DNA from: Diploptera punctata
Lineage: Eukaryota; Arthropoda; Insecta; Blattodea; Blaberidae
Direction of reading: 5' to 3'
Assembly (NCBI GenBank): GCA_030220185.1
Contig: JASPKZ010008351.1
Location: 1,302,001-1,366,000, forward strand
Length of the DNA stretch: 64,000 nucleotides
The position numbers were made by a program, and so were the translations under genes. Below the pieces are notes generated by a model. It searched no databases and was not told where the DNA came from. It saw only the letters and a program-made list of their open reading frames with translations. Below are positions 1-11,364 of the stretch, one piece after another. The stretch's first letter is position 1. The number at the start of each line of letters is the position of its first letter.

Positions 1-536
1 AGGTAAGAAGAATTCACGATTCATTTGATTCTTTTTTTTAAGATGTTACTTTTCCATGTTAAGATTGTGTATTGTAGAAGGTGATCAGTATAAATCAACA
101 CTATTCATCACATTTAACTTGTGAAAACTAATTAAAATAAACATTGTGATGTATGTAGTAACTGTTCTGGAATCATTTTTTCACAGTAAATACTATAAAT
201 GTTTTTTAGTATGTGTTCAGCACAAAAACATGTTATCAAAGGGAGTACTGCATGTTAGCTAGCTACAGTTGAGAAATTACAAGAAATTACAGTAATTATA
301 CAGATTATCTCCTTCTGTTGGTGAATTGTTCAGCTGAACCAAAATTTTTGTGAATGATTCTTGTATCAGATTTAAAAAATTACATTTTTCTCTTTTAACT
401 GTCCCTTTCGTTCTCTTTCTCAGTCATTAGCAAACAATTATATATTTACAAACATTTTTCACACAATATTGAAGACAATGTAGATTACTTTTGTAAACAA
501 TTTACAAAAAAATAACACAGAAGCATATATATATAT
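1..536. other. AT-rich non-coding stretch
   Basis: No exon, repeat boundary or RNA gene could be recognised here. It is AT-rich with short homopolymers and ends in a short (TA)n run next to the following transposon. It could be intron or 5' flank of the TMEM170-family gene whose last exon lies downstream. Confidence 0.4.
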
Positions 537-1215
537 ACCGGGCTTCCAATATAAACCCGGACTGGCCTCACGGGGTTTCACCTGTCAGGCAGCGCTCTCT
601 CCTCGTCCGCATTTCACTCTGCCAGCCGCTCGTCCTTGAACTAGTCAGTTTACTATCGTTCGACAAGATGAGACGTCAGCTGACATTAGAGCAGCGCATT
701 TATGTGTGTAAATGTTATTATAAATACGAATCAGCTCGTCGCGTTCGCGAGGAATTTATTCGGAACTTCCCTGGACAATTACCTCCTTCCAGATCGACAA
801 TCCACGATCTTGTGACTAATATTTGAGACCACTGGTTCAGTACAAAATAAGAAACACACGCAAAGGCGTACGGTTCTCACCAAAGAAAAATTAGACGAAA
901 TTTGCAAAAATTTGGAACGTTCACCACAAAAATCATTACCGAAATTAGCACAACAAGTTGGGATTTCAGTATCTTCTGCACATACAGCAACAAAATTGTT
1001 AAAACTCAAACCTTACAAGTGTACACGTGTTCATTGTCTAAACCAAGTTGATCCCATAGCACGTGTGCGGGAGGACAACATTTCCAGCATTTTCTATAAG
1101 GTAAGAAACAGTTCAAGGATGGGTGACAGGCAGGGTGAATTGCGGGAGGAAGAGACAGCACTGCGTGCCGGGTGAAACTCCGTGAGGTCGGTCCAGTTTT
1201 ATATTGGAAGCCCGT

Positions 1216-1216
<1 letters not shown>
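537..1216 (+). mobile_element. Internally deleted mariner-like element with DUF4817-type helix-turn-helix remnant
   Basis: The ends are imperfect terminal inverted repeats of about 70 bp: the left starts CCGGGCTTCCAATATAAA and the right is its inverse, ending TTGGAAGCCCG. The element is flanked by TA and sits in a (TA)n tract, as expected for TA-targeting Tc1/mariner-type elements. Inside is only the N-terminal, DNA-binding part of a transposase; the catalytic DDE/D part is missing, so this copy is non-autonomous. Superfamily assignment is by the protein remnant and TIR layout. Confidence 0.75.
668..1097 (+). pseudogene. Transposase N-terminal relic (DUF4817-like HTH)
   Basis: The first frame begins MRRQLTLEQRIYVCKCYY and runs to a stop near 824. 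A second frame then continues with a region containing LTKEKLDEICKNLERSPQKS and a helix-turn-helix-like LAQQVGISVSSAHTATKLL. This matches the pattern of DUF4817 domains that precede mariner-like catalytic domains in insects. A frameshift plus stop separates the halves, and no catalytic aspartates follow before the right terminal repeat. Dead relic. Confidence 0.7.

Positions 1217-1248
<32 letters not shown>
1215..1248. repeat. (TA)n(CA)n microsatellite
   Basis: A TA dinucleotide run passes directly into a CA run. It lies exactly between two TA-targeting transposons, so both probably used the tract as target. Confidence 0.9.
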
Positions 1249-1249
<1 letters not shown>

Positions 1250-1402
1250 AGTGTCCAAAATTAAAGCAACAAACTAAAATTTTCACTTTATATGTTCATT
1301 TTACTGCAAAATTTCACTGGCTGATACTAGAACAAAATGACTAAACTCAGTAAACATTCTAACATAATTTCTGATGAAATAACAGAAATAGAATAAAGTG
1401 TT

Positions 1403-1765
1403 ATATTTGAAAAGAAAAATATACGCCTAGACTGGGGTTTGAACCCAGGACCCTTGACTTTCTATGTCAATGCTCTTCCATCTGAGCTACCTAGGCCTCC
1501 AATCTAAACGCGTATTTTGCTCAGAGAAAAATACACATTTAGATTGGAGGCCTAGGTAGCTCAGATGGAAGAGCATTGACATAGAAAGTCAAGGTCCTGG
1601 GATAAAAATACGCATTTAAATTGGAGGCCTAGGTAGCTCAGATGGAAGAGCATTGACATAGAAAGTCAAAGGTCCTGGGTTCAAACCCCAGTCTAGGCGT
1701 ATATTTTTCTTTTCAAATATAATTTGTCCATCATTAAGATGTTTAAAAACGAATAATATTAACAT
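1403..1765 (+). mobile_element. SINE A insertion (inverted plus tandem tRNA-like units)
   Basis: The insertion is flanked by a 14-bp target duplication (TAGAATAAAGTGTT) inside the Tc1-like copy. It holds one inverted and two direct tRNA-like units. The best unit (1,627-1,699) folds as a near-perfect cloverleaf: acceptor GCCTAGG/TCTAGGC, D-stem GCTC/GAGC, anticodon stem TTGAC/GTCAA and T-stem CTGGG/CCCAG. It has no tRNA-Ser long arm despite an AGA 'anticodon', so it is better read as a tRNA-derived SINE than a working tRNA gene. The direct units share the 3' body ending near a TTCTTTTCAAATATAATTTG segment. Confidence 0.8.
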
Positions 1766-1929
1766 TAGAATAAAGTGTTCTTAAGTTCACACTCAATATC
1801 GATGAATATGGTTATTTGAGCTCAATATGGCGTGTGATCATCTCTGGTAGCAATACAGGCCTCACAACGAGGGTGCATGCTGCGAATGAGGTAATGAAAC
1901 TCATTTTGAGGTAGTAACGTCTATCATTC

Positions 1930-2880
1930 CTGCAGAGCAGCTCTCAAGTCCTCAAGAGTGATTGTGGATGCTGACGTGAAACAACTCGTCTCCTTAGCAT
2001 ATCCCAAACATGTTCCATCGGATTTAAGTCGGGAGAACTAGCAGGCCAATCCATTCGAGCAAAGTCTTCAGTTTGCAGGAATTCATCAACCACTGCTGCT
2101 CTGTGTAGACGAGCATTATCATCCATCAGCAAGAAGTCTGGTTCCACAGCACTTGAAACAAGCGTACATGAGGTAACAAGATCTCGTCACGATACCTGGC
2201 AGCAGTTAAACCTTGTCGGTTTACCCATACAACTTCTTTTAGAGGTGTTAGAGCAGTTATCATAATACCTGCCCACACCATTATTGATCCACCTCCATAT
2301 GAGTCTCTTTCCAGAATGTTTGAGGGCCGAAATTGTGTTCCAGATTCTCTCCAAATGCAAATGCGTCAATAATTGCTCTGAAGACCGAATCTGGACTCAT
2401 CTGCAAAGAAAAAATTGGTCCTCTCTTCATCTGTTCAGTTGACATGTTGTTGGCTCAATTCTCGGCATCTTACTTTGTGATCATGTGTCAGGGTTACACA
2501 TTCAGCGGGTCTCCGACAGTAAAGACCTTTCTGTTGAAGCCTTCTGTACACTGTTTGTTGCGATATAACTGTTCTAGTGGATGCTGTGAGGTCAGATGCC
2601 AGTTATTGTGCAGTACTAGACGGTTCCGACTTGCCCTTATTGTCAAATAGCGGTTCTCGATTTGTGTTGTGACCCTTGGGCGTCCTTGCTTTGGTCTTCG
2701 GGTTACATTTTCTGCCTTTACAAACTGTTTCCACATCCCAGGAAACAACAGAACGATGTACATTAAGCCATTTGGCCACATCAGCTTGTGACTGTCCAGC
2801 TTCTATTCTCCCTATCACCCTCCAACCTAGAGTGTCGAGTGTCTTCCAGGCATCTTCTCTGTGTCATACCGTACCTGAAA
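1930..2880 (-). pseudogene. Tc1-like transposase, frameshifted (DD34E remnant)
   Basis: Read on the minus strand, the N-terminal part shows a helix-turn-helix-like GRIEAGQSQADVAKWLNVHR and then RPKQGRPRVTTQIENRYL, in different frames. The C-terminal part keeps MDDNARLHRAAVV and SSPDLNPMEHVWDML. The catalytic aspartate and glutamate are separated by 34 residues, the Tc1 spacing. Several frameshifts prevent a full product. In an active element it would cut and paste the TIR-bounded DNA in the nucleus. Confidence 0.8.
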
Positions 2881-3110
2881 GTTTACACAGTGAATGCTGA
2901 TGTGGGACTAAAGAGAGTAAACACAAAGTACCCTTTGATAGGTGCACTGACACTTCATTGATTCTACAAAGACAGGAATGCCATCTCACATAGAGGATAT
3001 ACATGTACAGACATTTGTTTACGTTTTACTGCTACTTGGTACTATTCTATTGTAAATTGGACACAGGAAGGCGAAATTTCAGTTTTTTGCTTTAATTTTG
3101 GACACTAGTG

Positions 3111-3345
3111 TATATATATATAATTCTTCTGTACATGTGTGTTACTGAACTCCTCCTAAACGATTGGACCAATTTTGATGAAATTTTTTGTGTATGTTTG
3201 AGTGGTTCCCTGGACGGTTTAGATTCATAATTGGATCCTCTAAAACCATTGGGTGTAGGAGTTCACCTGAAGTGAAAATTTAAAAATCATTCTAGCGGTC
3301 ACAATTTTTTATGTCTCACAGCAAAACTCAGTATAACCCTAGCAA
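3111..3345. repeat. Dispersed repeat fragment of unknown class
   Basis: AT-rich start, then a segment around 'gattggaccaattttgatg' and 'tgagtggttccctggac' that resembles sequences widely dispersed in insect genomes. No coding capacity and no clear ends. Assignment is from general resemblance only. Confidence 0.3.
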
Positions 3346-3351
3346 CGGTTC

Positions 3352-4250
3352 GTGATGAATGAAATTGTCAATGACAATTATATAAAAGCTACAGGATTGA
3401 ACCATTTTTCACACAAACAGGCAGTATTTAATAGTTTAACACACAGACTTGTGAACGTTCCCATGAGCAAAGAAAATTACAATAAAGAGAAAAAACACAT
3501 CATAAAAATTGCGAAGGATAATGGTTTTCGAGAGAAGATGATACACAAGAAAATAAATAAATTTAAGGAACAAAAAATGATTAATGAAAGTACTCTTCAG
3601 ACAGATAAAAATATTGGTAAAAAATTCAAGAAGTTCACATACCATCCGTTAGTATTTGACAAGTTTCAAAAAATCTTCAAAAAATTCAACATTAAATTAG
3701 CACTGAAAAATGATTACAGCTTAGGTAATTTAATAAAAACCAACAAAAATGAAAAGATTGAAGACTGCAAAAAATCGGGAATTTATCAAATTAATTGTAA
3801 AGATTGTGAAAAGATATACATAGGAAAAACAAAAAGGAATCTAAATACAAGATTAAAGGAACACCTCAGAAATGTTAAAAATGGAGAAACGGGAAAAATC
3901 TGCAATAGCTGCACATGCCTGGTCAGAAAAACATTGAATAAAAACCAAAACAAAATTACTTAAACAATTGGAAAAACCGAAGGAACTCACAATTTGGGAA
4001 AAAAATTACATATGCAAGAATGAAAACACAACTATGAATTTTGAAATACCCGGTTATAGGGAGAGGGGATTGATTTGGAAGTTCGTTGGTCAGTCATCAG
4101 ATGGCGCGGAGGTCAGTCTGCAGAATAGAAGGCTGTTGGATGTCAGTTGTGAACGTGACACAGCATTGAGAATGTCACAAATGATGTGACAAAACCTGGG
4201 TCTGCGAGGAGTTATGAAGTATGAGGTGAGTGAAAGAAAATATAAACAAT
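3352..4250 (+). pseudogene. Penelope-like element 3' part with GIY-YIG endonuclease (family F0)
   Basis: The 203-codon frame covers the region between reverse transcriptase and endonuclease of a PLE (AVFNSLTHRLVNVPMS..., ...KKFTYHPLVF) and the GIY-YIG domain: SGIYQINCKDCEKIYIGKTK, with the CxxC that PLE endonucleases carry. An extra G near 3,895 shifts the frame; the second frame resumes at 3,968 and ends at a TGA near 4,189. A close copy at 51,866-52,615 is intact across this point. Downstream come a hammerhead-like remnant and GTATGAGGTGAGTG, ending at the family's 'short' end (ATAAACAAT). Confidence 0.85.
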
Positions 4251-4358
4251 ATACAGGGGATGATTGGAAAACATTGGCTCAGGATAGGGATATATGGAGA
4301 GCTTATGTCTGCGCTGCCATGAATCTACGGGTTCGATAGTGCCAGTGAGTTAGTTAGT
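4251..4358 (+). mobile_element. RTE-like retrotransposon 3' terminal fragment
   Basis: It encodes the C-terminal residues seen in the intact copy at 26,952-27,888 (DWKTLAQDRDIWRAYVCAAM-like) and ends in the same GATAGTGCCAGTGAG plus (GTTA)n tail. It abuts the PLE fragment directly, so one insertion used or truncated the other. Confidence 0.8.
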
Positions 4359-4560
4359 TATTACAGTATTTAAATGTAGGGAAGACTGCTGCTGCTAAAC
4401 TTGAAGCTGTGCTGAGAAATGTCTTACTCCACAGTTTATGAAATTAGTAAAGCTCTTGTAGGTAAGGCCAATATTATTCTCACTGAAGGATTTGCCATTA
4501 ATTCAGCATAAATGTAACCGTTTTTTAAGCGGGCACCAATTTTTTATTTGTAATGGTGGT
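4359..4560. other. Unassigned non-coding stretch
   Basis: Nothing recognisable. No frame of useful length and no match to the other repeats in the window. Confidence 0.3.
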
Positions 4561-5878
4561 TACATCACCCACTCACATAAACCCCCAGTATGACTGGAGG
4601 GCCACACATGCCGTTGGTTAATGGGTCCATCGGACCTTGCCGGGAGGATATATATATTTTGGATCCACCAACCATTCTCACAAGCACCGTATGTAGACCA
4701 TTTCTATGCAGTGGCATACCAGCGTAAATATTGAATCACAGCAATGCAAGCACTAACTCAGAACCCTCAATATGTCTAACTTCAGAGGAACAGGCAATAA
4801 CACAACACGAAAAAAATGTTACGGTTAACAACATCAAAATGGGAAAAAAAGACAGTTACAACCAGGCAAGTTGAAAACACAAACAAGTTTCTTGTCCAAA
4901 GTAACGGAAATAAAAACAGATTTGAATCTTCCTAAATCTAAAGAAAACATTTTGATCAGAGAAAACCCTCTTACTTTTGAACCAATTAACATTCAGCTAA
5001 ATCTAGAAGAACCAGTTACAAAATCTGAAACTCCCACACCTGTACTAAAAGCTCTAGCATTAGAAGTTGTGAATAAGAGATATCCACCAGAAGAATGGTT
5101 ACATGTCTACACAGATGGATCTACTATTGATAACAACTCAGGATCAGGAATTACATGTGCATTTTTTTCATTTTATCAACCAGCAGGATACCACACAACA
5201 AATTTTGATGCAGAAGTAACGGTTATTCATATTTCACTCCAACAATTACTATACAGAATAATAAATTTCAAAATGCGGTCATACTTTCTGATTCTAAGGC
5301 AGCAATATATGCAATAAATTCACACAATATACAAGTCAATACAAATTAAAGAGTGCTACAAAATGATTCAACAACTCCAAAAACTACAGAAAAGAATTCA
5401 ATTGCAATGGATACCTGCACATTGTGGAATTGCCGGAAATGACACTGCTGATTTTCTTGCCAAAAAAGGCTCCAATCTAATTCAGAATACTACTAAAAGC
5501 TTACCTTTCACACCCATAAAAAGAATAATTAAAAACAAATATAAAATCAAACAAAACCAAGACCTATGTAATAAAGTCAAAGACAAAATATGGAATATTT
5601 TAGTAAAGAAGCCAGATATTATTCCAGAAATTCCACGTAAAACTACAGTAGCAAAATTTAGACTGCTTACAGAACATGACTATTTGGCCAAACATTTATA
5701 TAAAATAGGAATCTACATGAATCCAAATTGTCTTCTATGCAACAAAGACGAAGAAATGAACGAAGAACATCTACAAATCTGTGAAGTATTACCTGTTGTA
5801 TCCACCATAGAGAAATATTGGAGAGCAAGAATGCTAATAGCTTCGTTGCCAAGGCCCAGTATTTGAAAACAACAACAT
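4560..5878 (+). mobile_element. Non-LTR retrotransposon 3' fragment with RNase H domain (jockey/R1-like)
   Basis: A 5'-truncated copy of a non-LTR element whose ORF2 ends in RNase H. A second copy in the opposite orientation lies at 56,240-57,480, which confirms it as a repeat. A strand-fixed segment at 4,560-4,780 belongs to the same insertion or a neighbouring repeat; its class is unclear. Confidence 0.75.
4871..5866 (+). pseudogene. RNase H and C-terminal zinc-finger part of non-LTR ORF2, frameshifted
   Basis: The first frame holds the RNase H start (EEWLHVYTDGSTIDNNSGSG, then FDAE). A break near 5,240-5,360 shifts frame. The second frame continues with LQWIPAHCGIAGNDTADFLA, the usual RNase H C-terminal motif, and ends in a Cys/His cluster (CLLCNKDEEMNEEHLQIC). 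RNase H would degrade the RNA of the RNA:cDNA hybrid during retrotransposition. The order and motifs fit jockey/R1-group elements. Non-functional here. Confidence 0.8.
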
Positions 5879-6064
5879 ATTATTCTCACTTACATCAAAT
5901 TATGAAATATAGCATGGTACATGTTTGCTCCCATAACATCATATTGTGTGGAGCGTACTTTTTGATCATATAAAGCAATTCTGACGGATGGACATTAAAA
6001 AAGAATTATAAAATGTAGACAAAGCTCTTAACTGTGTATTATGAACAGAATTGATAACTGGATT

Positions 6065-6300
6065 GTTCAAAGCACAAGTAGACCAAGGCTAGATATTCTG
6101 CTCAGCCAATTTCATGAAAAAACTAATGTTAAAATAATTCTAACTACGTTTCGCCATGTTCATATGTGTAGTTTATAGGATTAAAAAGAATTGTATTTGC
6201 AAAGAGAGTTTTGAAATACTCCCTAGAATTATTTGTGGATTAATTTATTTTAACATCTTGTTTTTCATGACATACTGGACTTGGTCTACTTGCGTTCCGA
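6065..6300. repeat. Imperfect inverted repeat (MITE-like)
   Basis: 'caagtagaccaagg' near 6,068 recurs inverted near 6,290. The inner flank 'catgaaaaa..atgttaaaataa' is also repeated in inverse orientation. No coding content. It may be a small foldback element; the superfamily cannot be told. Confidence 0.4.
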
Positions 6301-6527
6301 TTCATCCAATTTAATATTATTTTGACATTTACATATATATTGGAGTTCAATATCTTTATGCAAGGTAAATAGCAGTCATCCAAACTGTACCCATTCTAAA
6401 TTTTGTTACTAGTATATTCGATGAAAGCATGTTTGTTTCAGTTACTGTTTTTTTTTTTGTTGTTTATGTTTGGATTTGGTAATTAAATATCATTGGATAG
6501 GATAAATTAATTGATCGTGTTTTATAT

Positions 6528-7770
6528 ATATACTAGCTGGCCCGGCGAACATCGTATCGCCTTTAAATATTTTTACGTTAATTTTTTCCAATGTTTTAAT
6601 AGTTATCTGATATTTGGGGTGGAAACAAATCCAACAAATCAAAGATCATAAAAATCGGTCCAGCCATTCTTGAGTTCTAAATAGTGTAACTAATCCGACT
6701 TTGTTTTATATAGAAGTCCCAGCCACGCATTGCTGTGGCTAAGGTATATGTTAAATTACGTTGTAGTAAACTAAGTGAGAAATCTAAATCAGAAAGTTTT
6801 TGTTCTGGTACGTTAACTACACCCAGTATAAATTTGGGTGGTGGTTTATGTGGAAGTGATTTTGTTGATTGAGATGAATTTATGTTGTCTGCATTCTCAG
6901 TATCATCCATAAGTGTATCATAAGGATTGTATTTGCACATTTATTGATGGAATATTTTGAGGAGGCTTGCTGATTTCATTATACTTTCGTTTTTTTCTAC
7001 GAACTTGTTGGCAGTTTGGATTCTTATCATCATCAAGAAGTCTCTGTATAGTAATATCATCTTGTGATATATTATAGTCATCTTGTTTTTCATTTAATTG
7101 AGGCATGGAGATTGTTTCTGTAATATTAGACATATTCTAACTAATAGACTTACTTACAGTTCTGATTCCGTTCCTTAGGACCTTCATATGTTTTTAAATT
7201 GACATTCTTCTTAAATATAAGATTTATGTCACATAGGCCTATACCAATTTGCGGAAATTCACTTTATATCTTATCATTCATGGTCTCTAGAACTGATTCG
7301 CCATATTGTTCAATATCCCTTCTCCGTTCAGTTAAATTTAAATTAAGTTGCTGTCTTTCAGCCAGATTATTTAAAACTAATACTTACACACGAAATTAAT
7401 ATTATTATCAATATGTTGAAAATAAAATAAACATTGAACACACTTAAATTATGAAATAATCAATATTTGTAATTCAATTGAAATTCGCAATTGCAACGAA
7501 AAGCACAGCCACCTGGTTAAATAATAAACCAATTACCTTACACTGTCATCTGTTAGAATCGTATGGAACTCACAGATAATTATAACTCTTTGTTAAATAA
7601 TAAACAAATAATTTGCAATAAAAAATAATGTGACTATAAATTTAGTTATAAACAACCGTAGGTCTCAAGTTGGATCAAACAACATACAGTGTGCAAAATT
7701 TTATTAAAATCGGTTCAGTAGTTTAGGATTCCATCGCGGACAAACAACGTGACACATAATTTTTATATAT
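6528..7770 (-). mobile_element. Degenerate insect repeat with non-LTR ORF1-like fragment
   Basis: The left edge has 'ctagctggcccggcgaacat', a signature seen in many insect dispersed repeats. The right edge has 'aaaatcggttcagtagttta' followed by a TA-rich end. Between them, on the minus strand, is a frameshifted reading frame resembling the N-terminal region of a jockey-type ORF1. Class assignment is tentative: the edge signature and the ORF may belong to different elements. Confidence 0.4.
6677..7133 (-). pseudogene. ORF1-like (gag-like) fragment of a non-LTR element
   Basis: Two minus-strand frames overlap near 6,918-6,940: the first starts MSNITETISMPQLNEKQDDY and the second contains SLPHKPPPKFILGVVNV. 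The KPPP-hydrophobic-GV pattern is typical of jockey-type ORF1 nucleic-acid-binding proteins just before their core domain. The frames must be joined by a frameshift and no full ORF exists. Confidence 0.5.
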
Positions 7771-9190
7771 TAACCCGTTGGGTGGGCGTTCCGTGAATAT
7801 CCGTCTCAAGAAAGCCTTCACTCGGTGGGAGTTACGGATGTATCCAACGAGATATATATTATTTTTTTTGTAAGTTATTTGGCGATACAGGAACACAAAA
7901 TTTTGAAGATCTGCTCTGTATGGGTATGACATCTAGTGTGATTTTTTTCAACCCCCTTTGACCGGTCTCTTAACAGTTTCTTATTACGAGAATTAAAATC
8001 ACATATCATGTATGCGCGCAAGAACGGACTAACGTATATCGGTAACTGGCCAGCTATATAACATTCATGATAAAATATTATTCACTAGACGTGTTCAGAA
8101 AAAAAACAGACACCATCTGTTTGCTCAACATAATATATCTCTCAACTCAGATTAGCCTTAAACCTTAATGCAAGAACGGTCTAAGTTAATGAAAAAATAA
8201 TAACTCTGGTACAGTTTCTTGTAACTTCTCATTCACACGTTTAAATGAGAGGTCTGTCTTTTATCACATTAGAAAAATATTGCACAAACATTCAATTGGG
8301 GTTGCTAACTTTTACCCTCCATTCTCCAGTCTTGAAGTAACTAGTTCAAACGTATTATTTCGCTTCTAGTTTTTTTTTTCACTTCATATTTTTTTATAAG
8401 CTACTTACAATTTACTGAAAATATGAGTGTTTTCTAAAATGAAGTTATGTAGCATTCATAATACTAACACCAATAATAACCAGTGACTTCTCAACACACC
8501 AGTGTTCAATAACGCCACTAATAATATCTGATGACGTCAATAATCACTATTACTACAATAAAAACTACTAATTGTACAGATATATATTTTTACAGTATAT
8601 TAAAGTTCTAAAAAATAAAAAAAATTGTGATTATTTGTAATAACTCAAAACTGACAGTATTTAGTAACGCCACTGGTCATATGTGTCGTAAAATTGTAAT
8701 ATTTACACAGTGTTAAAAGAGATTGTATATTTACATTATAAACTTCGGAGTAAATTGCCAATATAAATTAATTAATTAATTTATACATATATCCTAAATG
8801 CTTAGTTTATATCGATGTAAGACTTGAAATAACGCCACTGATGACAGACACCATGTAAGGCCAGAGTTAACATTTATTGCATTTAAGAGATTTGCATACT
8901 TTTTAATATTCATTACATGTAATATAAATAATGTTTTCCAAATTACTTTTAAATTGAACACGAGAAGACTCTTGTGCCGTTTTTGTACTAAAGTTGAAAA
9001 AAATAAAAATATGAAATTTCGATTAAAAAATATGACCATATGAAAGAGAATGGTTGTTTTGTATAATATTTGATGGATATGTTACAAATGTTTACTCCCT
9101 GTATTTTTTATAATATTTTAAATTAAAGGAAGAAAAGGCTCCCCACAGAGCTATAGAACTGCACTAGCTAGGTCCCCAGTTAAGGGGTTA
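7771..9190. other. AT-rich non-coding stretch
   Basis: No gene seen. A short motif, 'aacgccact', occurs three times (about 8,511, 8,664 and 8,831), suggesting the remains of a diverged repeat. Otherwise unassigned. Confidence 0.35.

Positions 9191-9231
<41 letters not shown>
9191..9231. repeat. (TA)n microsatellite
   Basis: An uninterrupted TA run of about 20 units, next to a SINE. Confidence 0.95.
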
Positions 9232-9234
<3 letters not shown>

Positions 9235-9239
9235 TCTCC

Positions 9240-9560
9240 CAGTATTAATTTATTAAAATAAAGTATCACACTACAGGCTTGGGAGGCCCTTGGGGGACAT
9301 GGATGTTGAGACTTCCACATTTCTAGACAATTGCCAAGGGATGCAAATTGGGTTCTCAGTCCTGCGTGACAGCCACCTTTGTTCCAGAACATGCATCTGG
9401 TACTTATTTAAATAAGAGCCAAGTAGACCCTAGAGCTATGATGCCGTCAGGTTTGGTCCAGCTAAAAATCCTGACCCCATTGAGACTCAAACCAACGACC
9501 TTCTGCCTTGTTAGCGTGATTCCTCAAACAACTACACTACAATGTGAGCCATTAAAATTG
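9240..9560 (-). mobile_element. SINE F (tRNA-headed), minus strand, old copy
   Basis: Read on the minus strand it begins with a tRNA-like head (A box-like GTAGTGTAGTTGTTTGAGG; B box-like GGTTTGAGTCTC). It continues with a body shared with the better-preserved + strand copy at 50,330-50,640, including 'aagtaccagatgcatgttct' and the 3' 'caagggcctcccaagcctg'. Many mismatches mark it as older. Confidence 0.75.
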
Positions 9561-9905
9561 CTTCAAATCACGAACATATTTTATATTGGGTCAGAGTTAA
9601 TGAAAAATTAATTAAACTGGAAATACAGTGAAATTCTTAATTTCTTGTGCTACAAAAAAGGTCTTCTTGTCTCATTTGTGTGCTTGGTATGTATACCCAA
9701 AAATTATACAGGGCATGTGTATATGTAAAATTAAAAAAATAGTAGCTTCATAATTTTCGTATTTTGGTATAATTTTCTTCATATAATTCCTCGCTCTAAT
9801 TATATCTATCTGCAAGCCTTTTTTTAAACTTCAGCATTTTTACAACTGTTTTCATGTTAATTTTGAAATCTTTTTTTAAAATATAATGCATGTTTTTATT
9901 TCAAG

Positions 9906-10101
9906 GTTCTTTCCCATTTTCATCCTCGTGATGGGTGTGTTGGCCCCATTAACATCCGGAGTGGTAAGCAGTGCTGCAGTGGCTTTTGTGTACAGAGCTT
10001 CCAGTTTGCAGATGCAACCACTGTATGCGTTGATCTGGGGAGTGGGACAGACATTCCTGGCTGCATGCATCGGCTTCACACGAATACTTGCCACTTTATA
10101 A
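9906..10101 (+). CDS. TMEM170A: TMEM170-family protein, last coding exon
   Basis: The exon starts after an acceptor (TTTTTATTTCAAG|G) and completes a split Arg codon. It encodes about 65 residues to a TAA stop: (R)FFPIFILVMGVLAPLTSGVV, SSAAVAFVYRASSLQMQPLY and ALIWGVGQTFLAACIGFTRI, ending LATL. This aligns with the C-terminal two membrane segments of the TMEM170 family, which end in the conserved GxGQTF...RILATL. TMEM170A is an integral membrane protein of the ER and nuclear envelope, linked in vertebrates to ER sheet formation and nuclear pore assembly. Upstream exons (N-terminus and first membrane helix) were not found and must lie before the window or in an unrecognised intron-separated position. 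The A-versus-B paralogue choice is by family resemblance. Confidence 0.85.
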
Positions 10102-10540
10102 CAGATATTAGATTTTTGTGAATCAATTGAACAGTTAACGGAGAAGAAAATGTATCCCCATTATCAAACTTTCCTGTCTTTTCACATTTCTTTCATAGGC
10201 TATGTTTTAAGAAATGCATCTTGAAAATGTGTTCTGCCTTTAAAAATACACATTCACTGCACTGCTAAGGCTCTATACAGGGGTATGCTCGACTGCTATT
10301 ATGTCTTCTTATGGTGAAAGATCCAATGAATTAACCTCAGATTCTTCTTGTTAGAAATAGGAGAACATTTTATAATTATTTATTAATCTGTTACATATTA
10401 TTGGGTGAGTTTTATTTCAATGATAATTTATGTTTTTCCACAGATATTTATGAATATTAGTTGTCTAAATTCCCTCCTAATATATCCAAAAGAGTAATTT
10501 GACCACAAACTGTACTCCTATCAGTCTAGCTTTCATTCCT
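10102..10540 (+). other. Probable 3' UTR / downstream flank of the TMEM170-family gene
   Basis: Follows the stop codon. No clear AATAAA signal is visible immediately downstream, so the transcript end cannot be placed. No other feature is recognised. Confidence 0.4.
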
Positions 10541-10890
10541 CCGATCCGATTGAGGGTCTTTCCACTTTTTCAGCGGATGCCCTTTTACCAGCCGGCTGCT
10601 GGCCCTTCACATCCACATGTGTCAATCACAGAGGTAGATGATCAACAGCCAGTGTAGGAGTGACATGTGGTTAGCATGTCGAGTCCCCCAGCCGTTATAG
10701 CTGGTTCCTCAACCTGGAGCCACTACTTATTGTAGCTACCCAATTGCCTCACGATGCTGGGTGGGCACCGGTCCCATACTGGCCGAAATACCATGAGAAA
10801 ATTTCTTCCCCCATGGAGACTCGAACCAGCGCAAGTCCCGTAGCTCTGCGCCAAGGCTTCCTACCTTAACCACTCGGCTATGGCGCTTTC
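10541..10890 (-). mobile_element. SINE B (tRNA Ser/Leu-like head), minus strand
   Basis: The minus strand starts with a head resembling a type II tRNA: GCGCCATAGCCGAGTGGTTA, later GGTTCGAGTCTCCATGG. The body contains 'catgctaaccacatgtcac' and ends near 'ctcaatcggatcgg'. Three more copies occur: 41,964-42,315 and 47,966-48,201 (both with clear target duplications) and a fragment at 28,600-28,810. Those copies define the element ends. Confidence 0.85.
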
Positions 10891-11352
10891 ATCCCTAAGG
10901 AGCAATATTCATTGCTAATAATATAAAATCCTTTCCTGCTACTTTAAAATAATAGAAAATGCAGAGTAAGTTTTCAAATATATTGTTGAATACTAGCAAT
11001 AAGCTATTCTGCATTGAGTTTTACATAAAAGTCATCAAATGTTAAAGTAATATTGTATTAATTGCTAATGTTTTTCTATGAATAATTTATATGCCATTGG
11101 TAATTTTGTGTGTTTATTCATCTCTCTTTTGCTCTTTCTTTCTCCCTTTACCTTAGTTTAACTTCTCCCTTTATAGGCACTTTCATATGCCCCACATCAC
11201 CCAGGCCTTATTAGGAGAGAATTTTTAACTGGACCACACACATACTTTTGTGACCAATAAGAACATTGAGTGATCAGCTCAATACCAAGGCCACCTCTGA
11301 GACAATACAAACATTTAAGACAAGACACACCATTCACTCATTCATACTAAAC
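10891..11352. other. Non-coding intergenic stretch
   Basis: No gene, RNA or repeat boundary recognised. Confidence 0.35.
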
Positions 11353-11364
11353 AAGGAGTATATG

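Larger units (their letters stand above)
1246..3110 (-). mobile_element. Tc1-like transposon, degenerate, carrying a nested SINE
   Basis: Terminal inverted repeats of about 35 bp start CACTAGTGTCCAAAATTAAA at both ends, and the element is bounded by TA. Total length is about 1.86 kb, of which about 360 bp is a later SINE insertion. The transposase reads on the minus strand and is broken by frameshifts. The TIR and DD34E catalytic remnant support a Tc1-type assignment. Confidence 0.85.

Noticed and set aside
1..9905. Upstream TMEM170 exons in the first 9.9 kb
   Set aside because: No frame encoding the first membrane helix and FTLRHHKYG-type segment with splice sites was found; it is probably outside the window.
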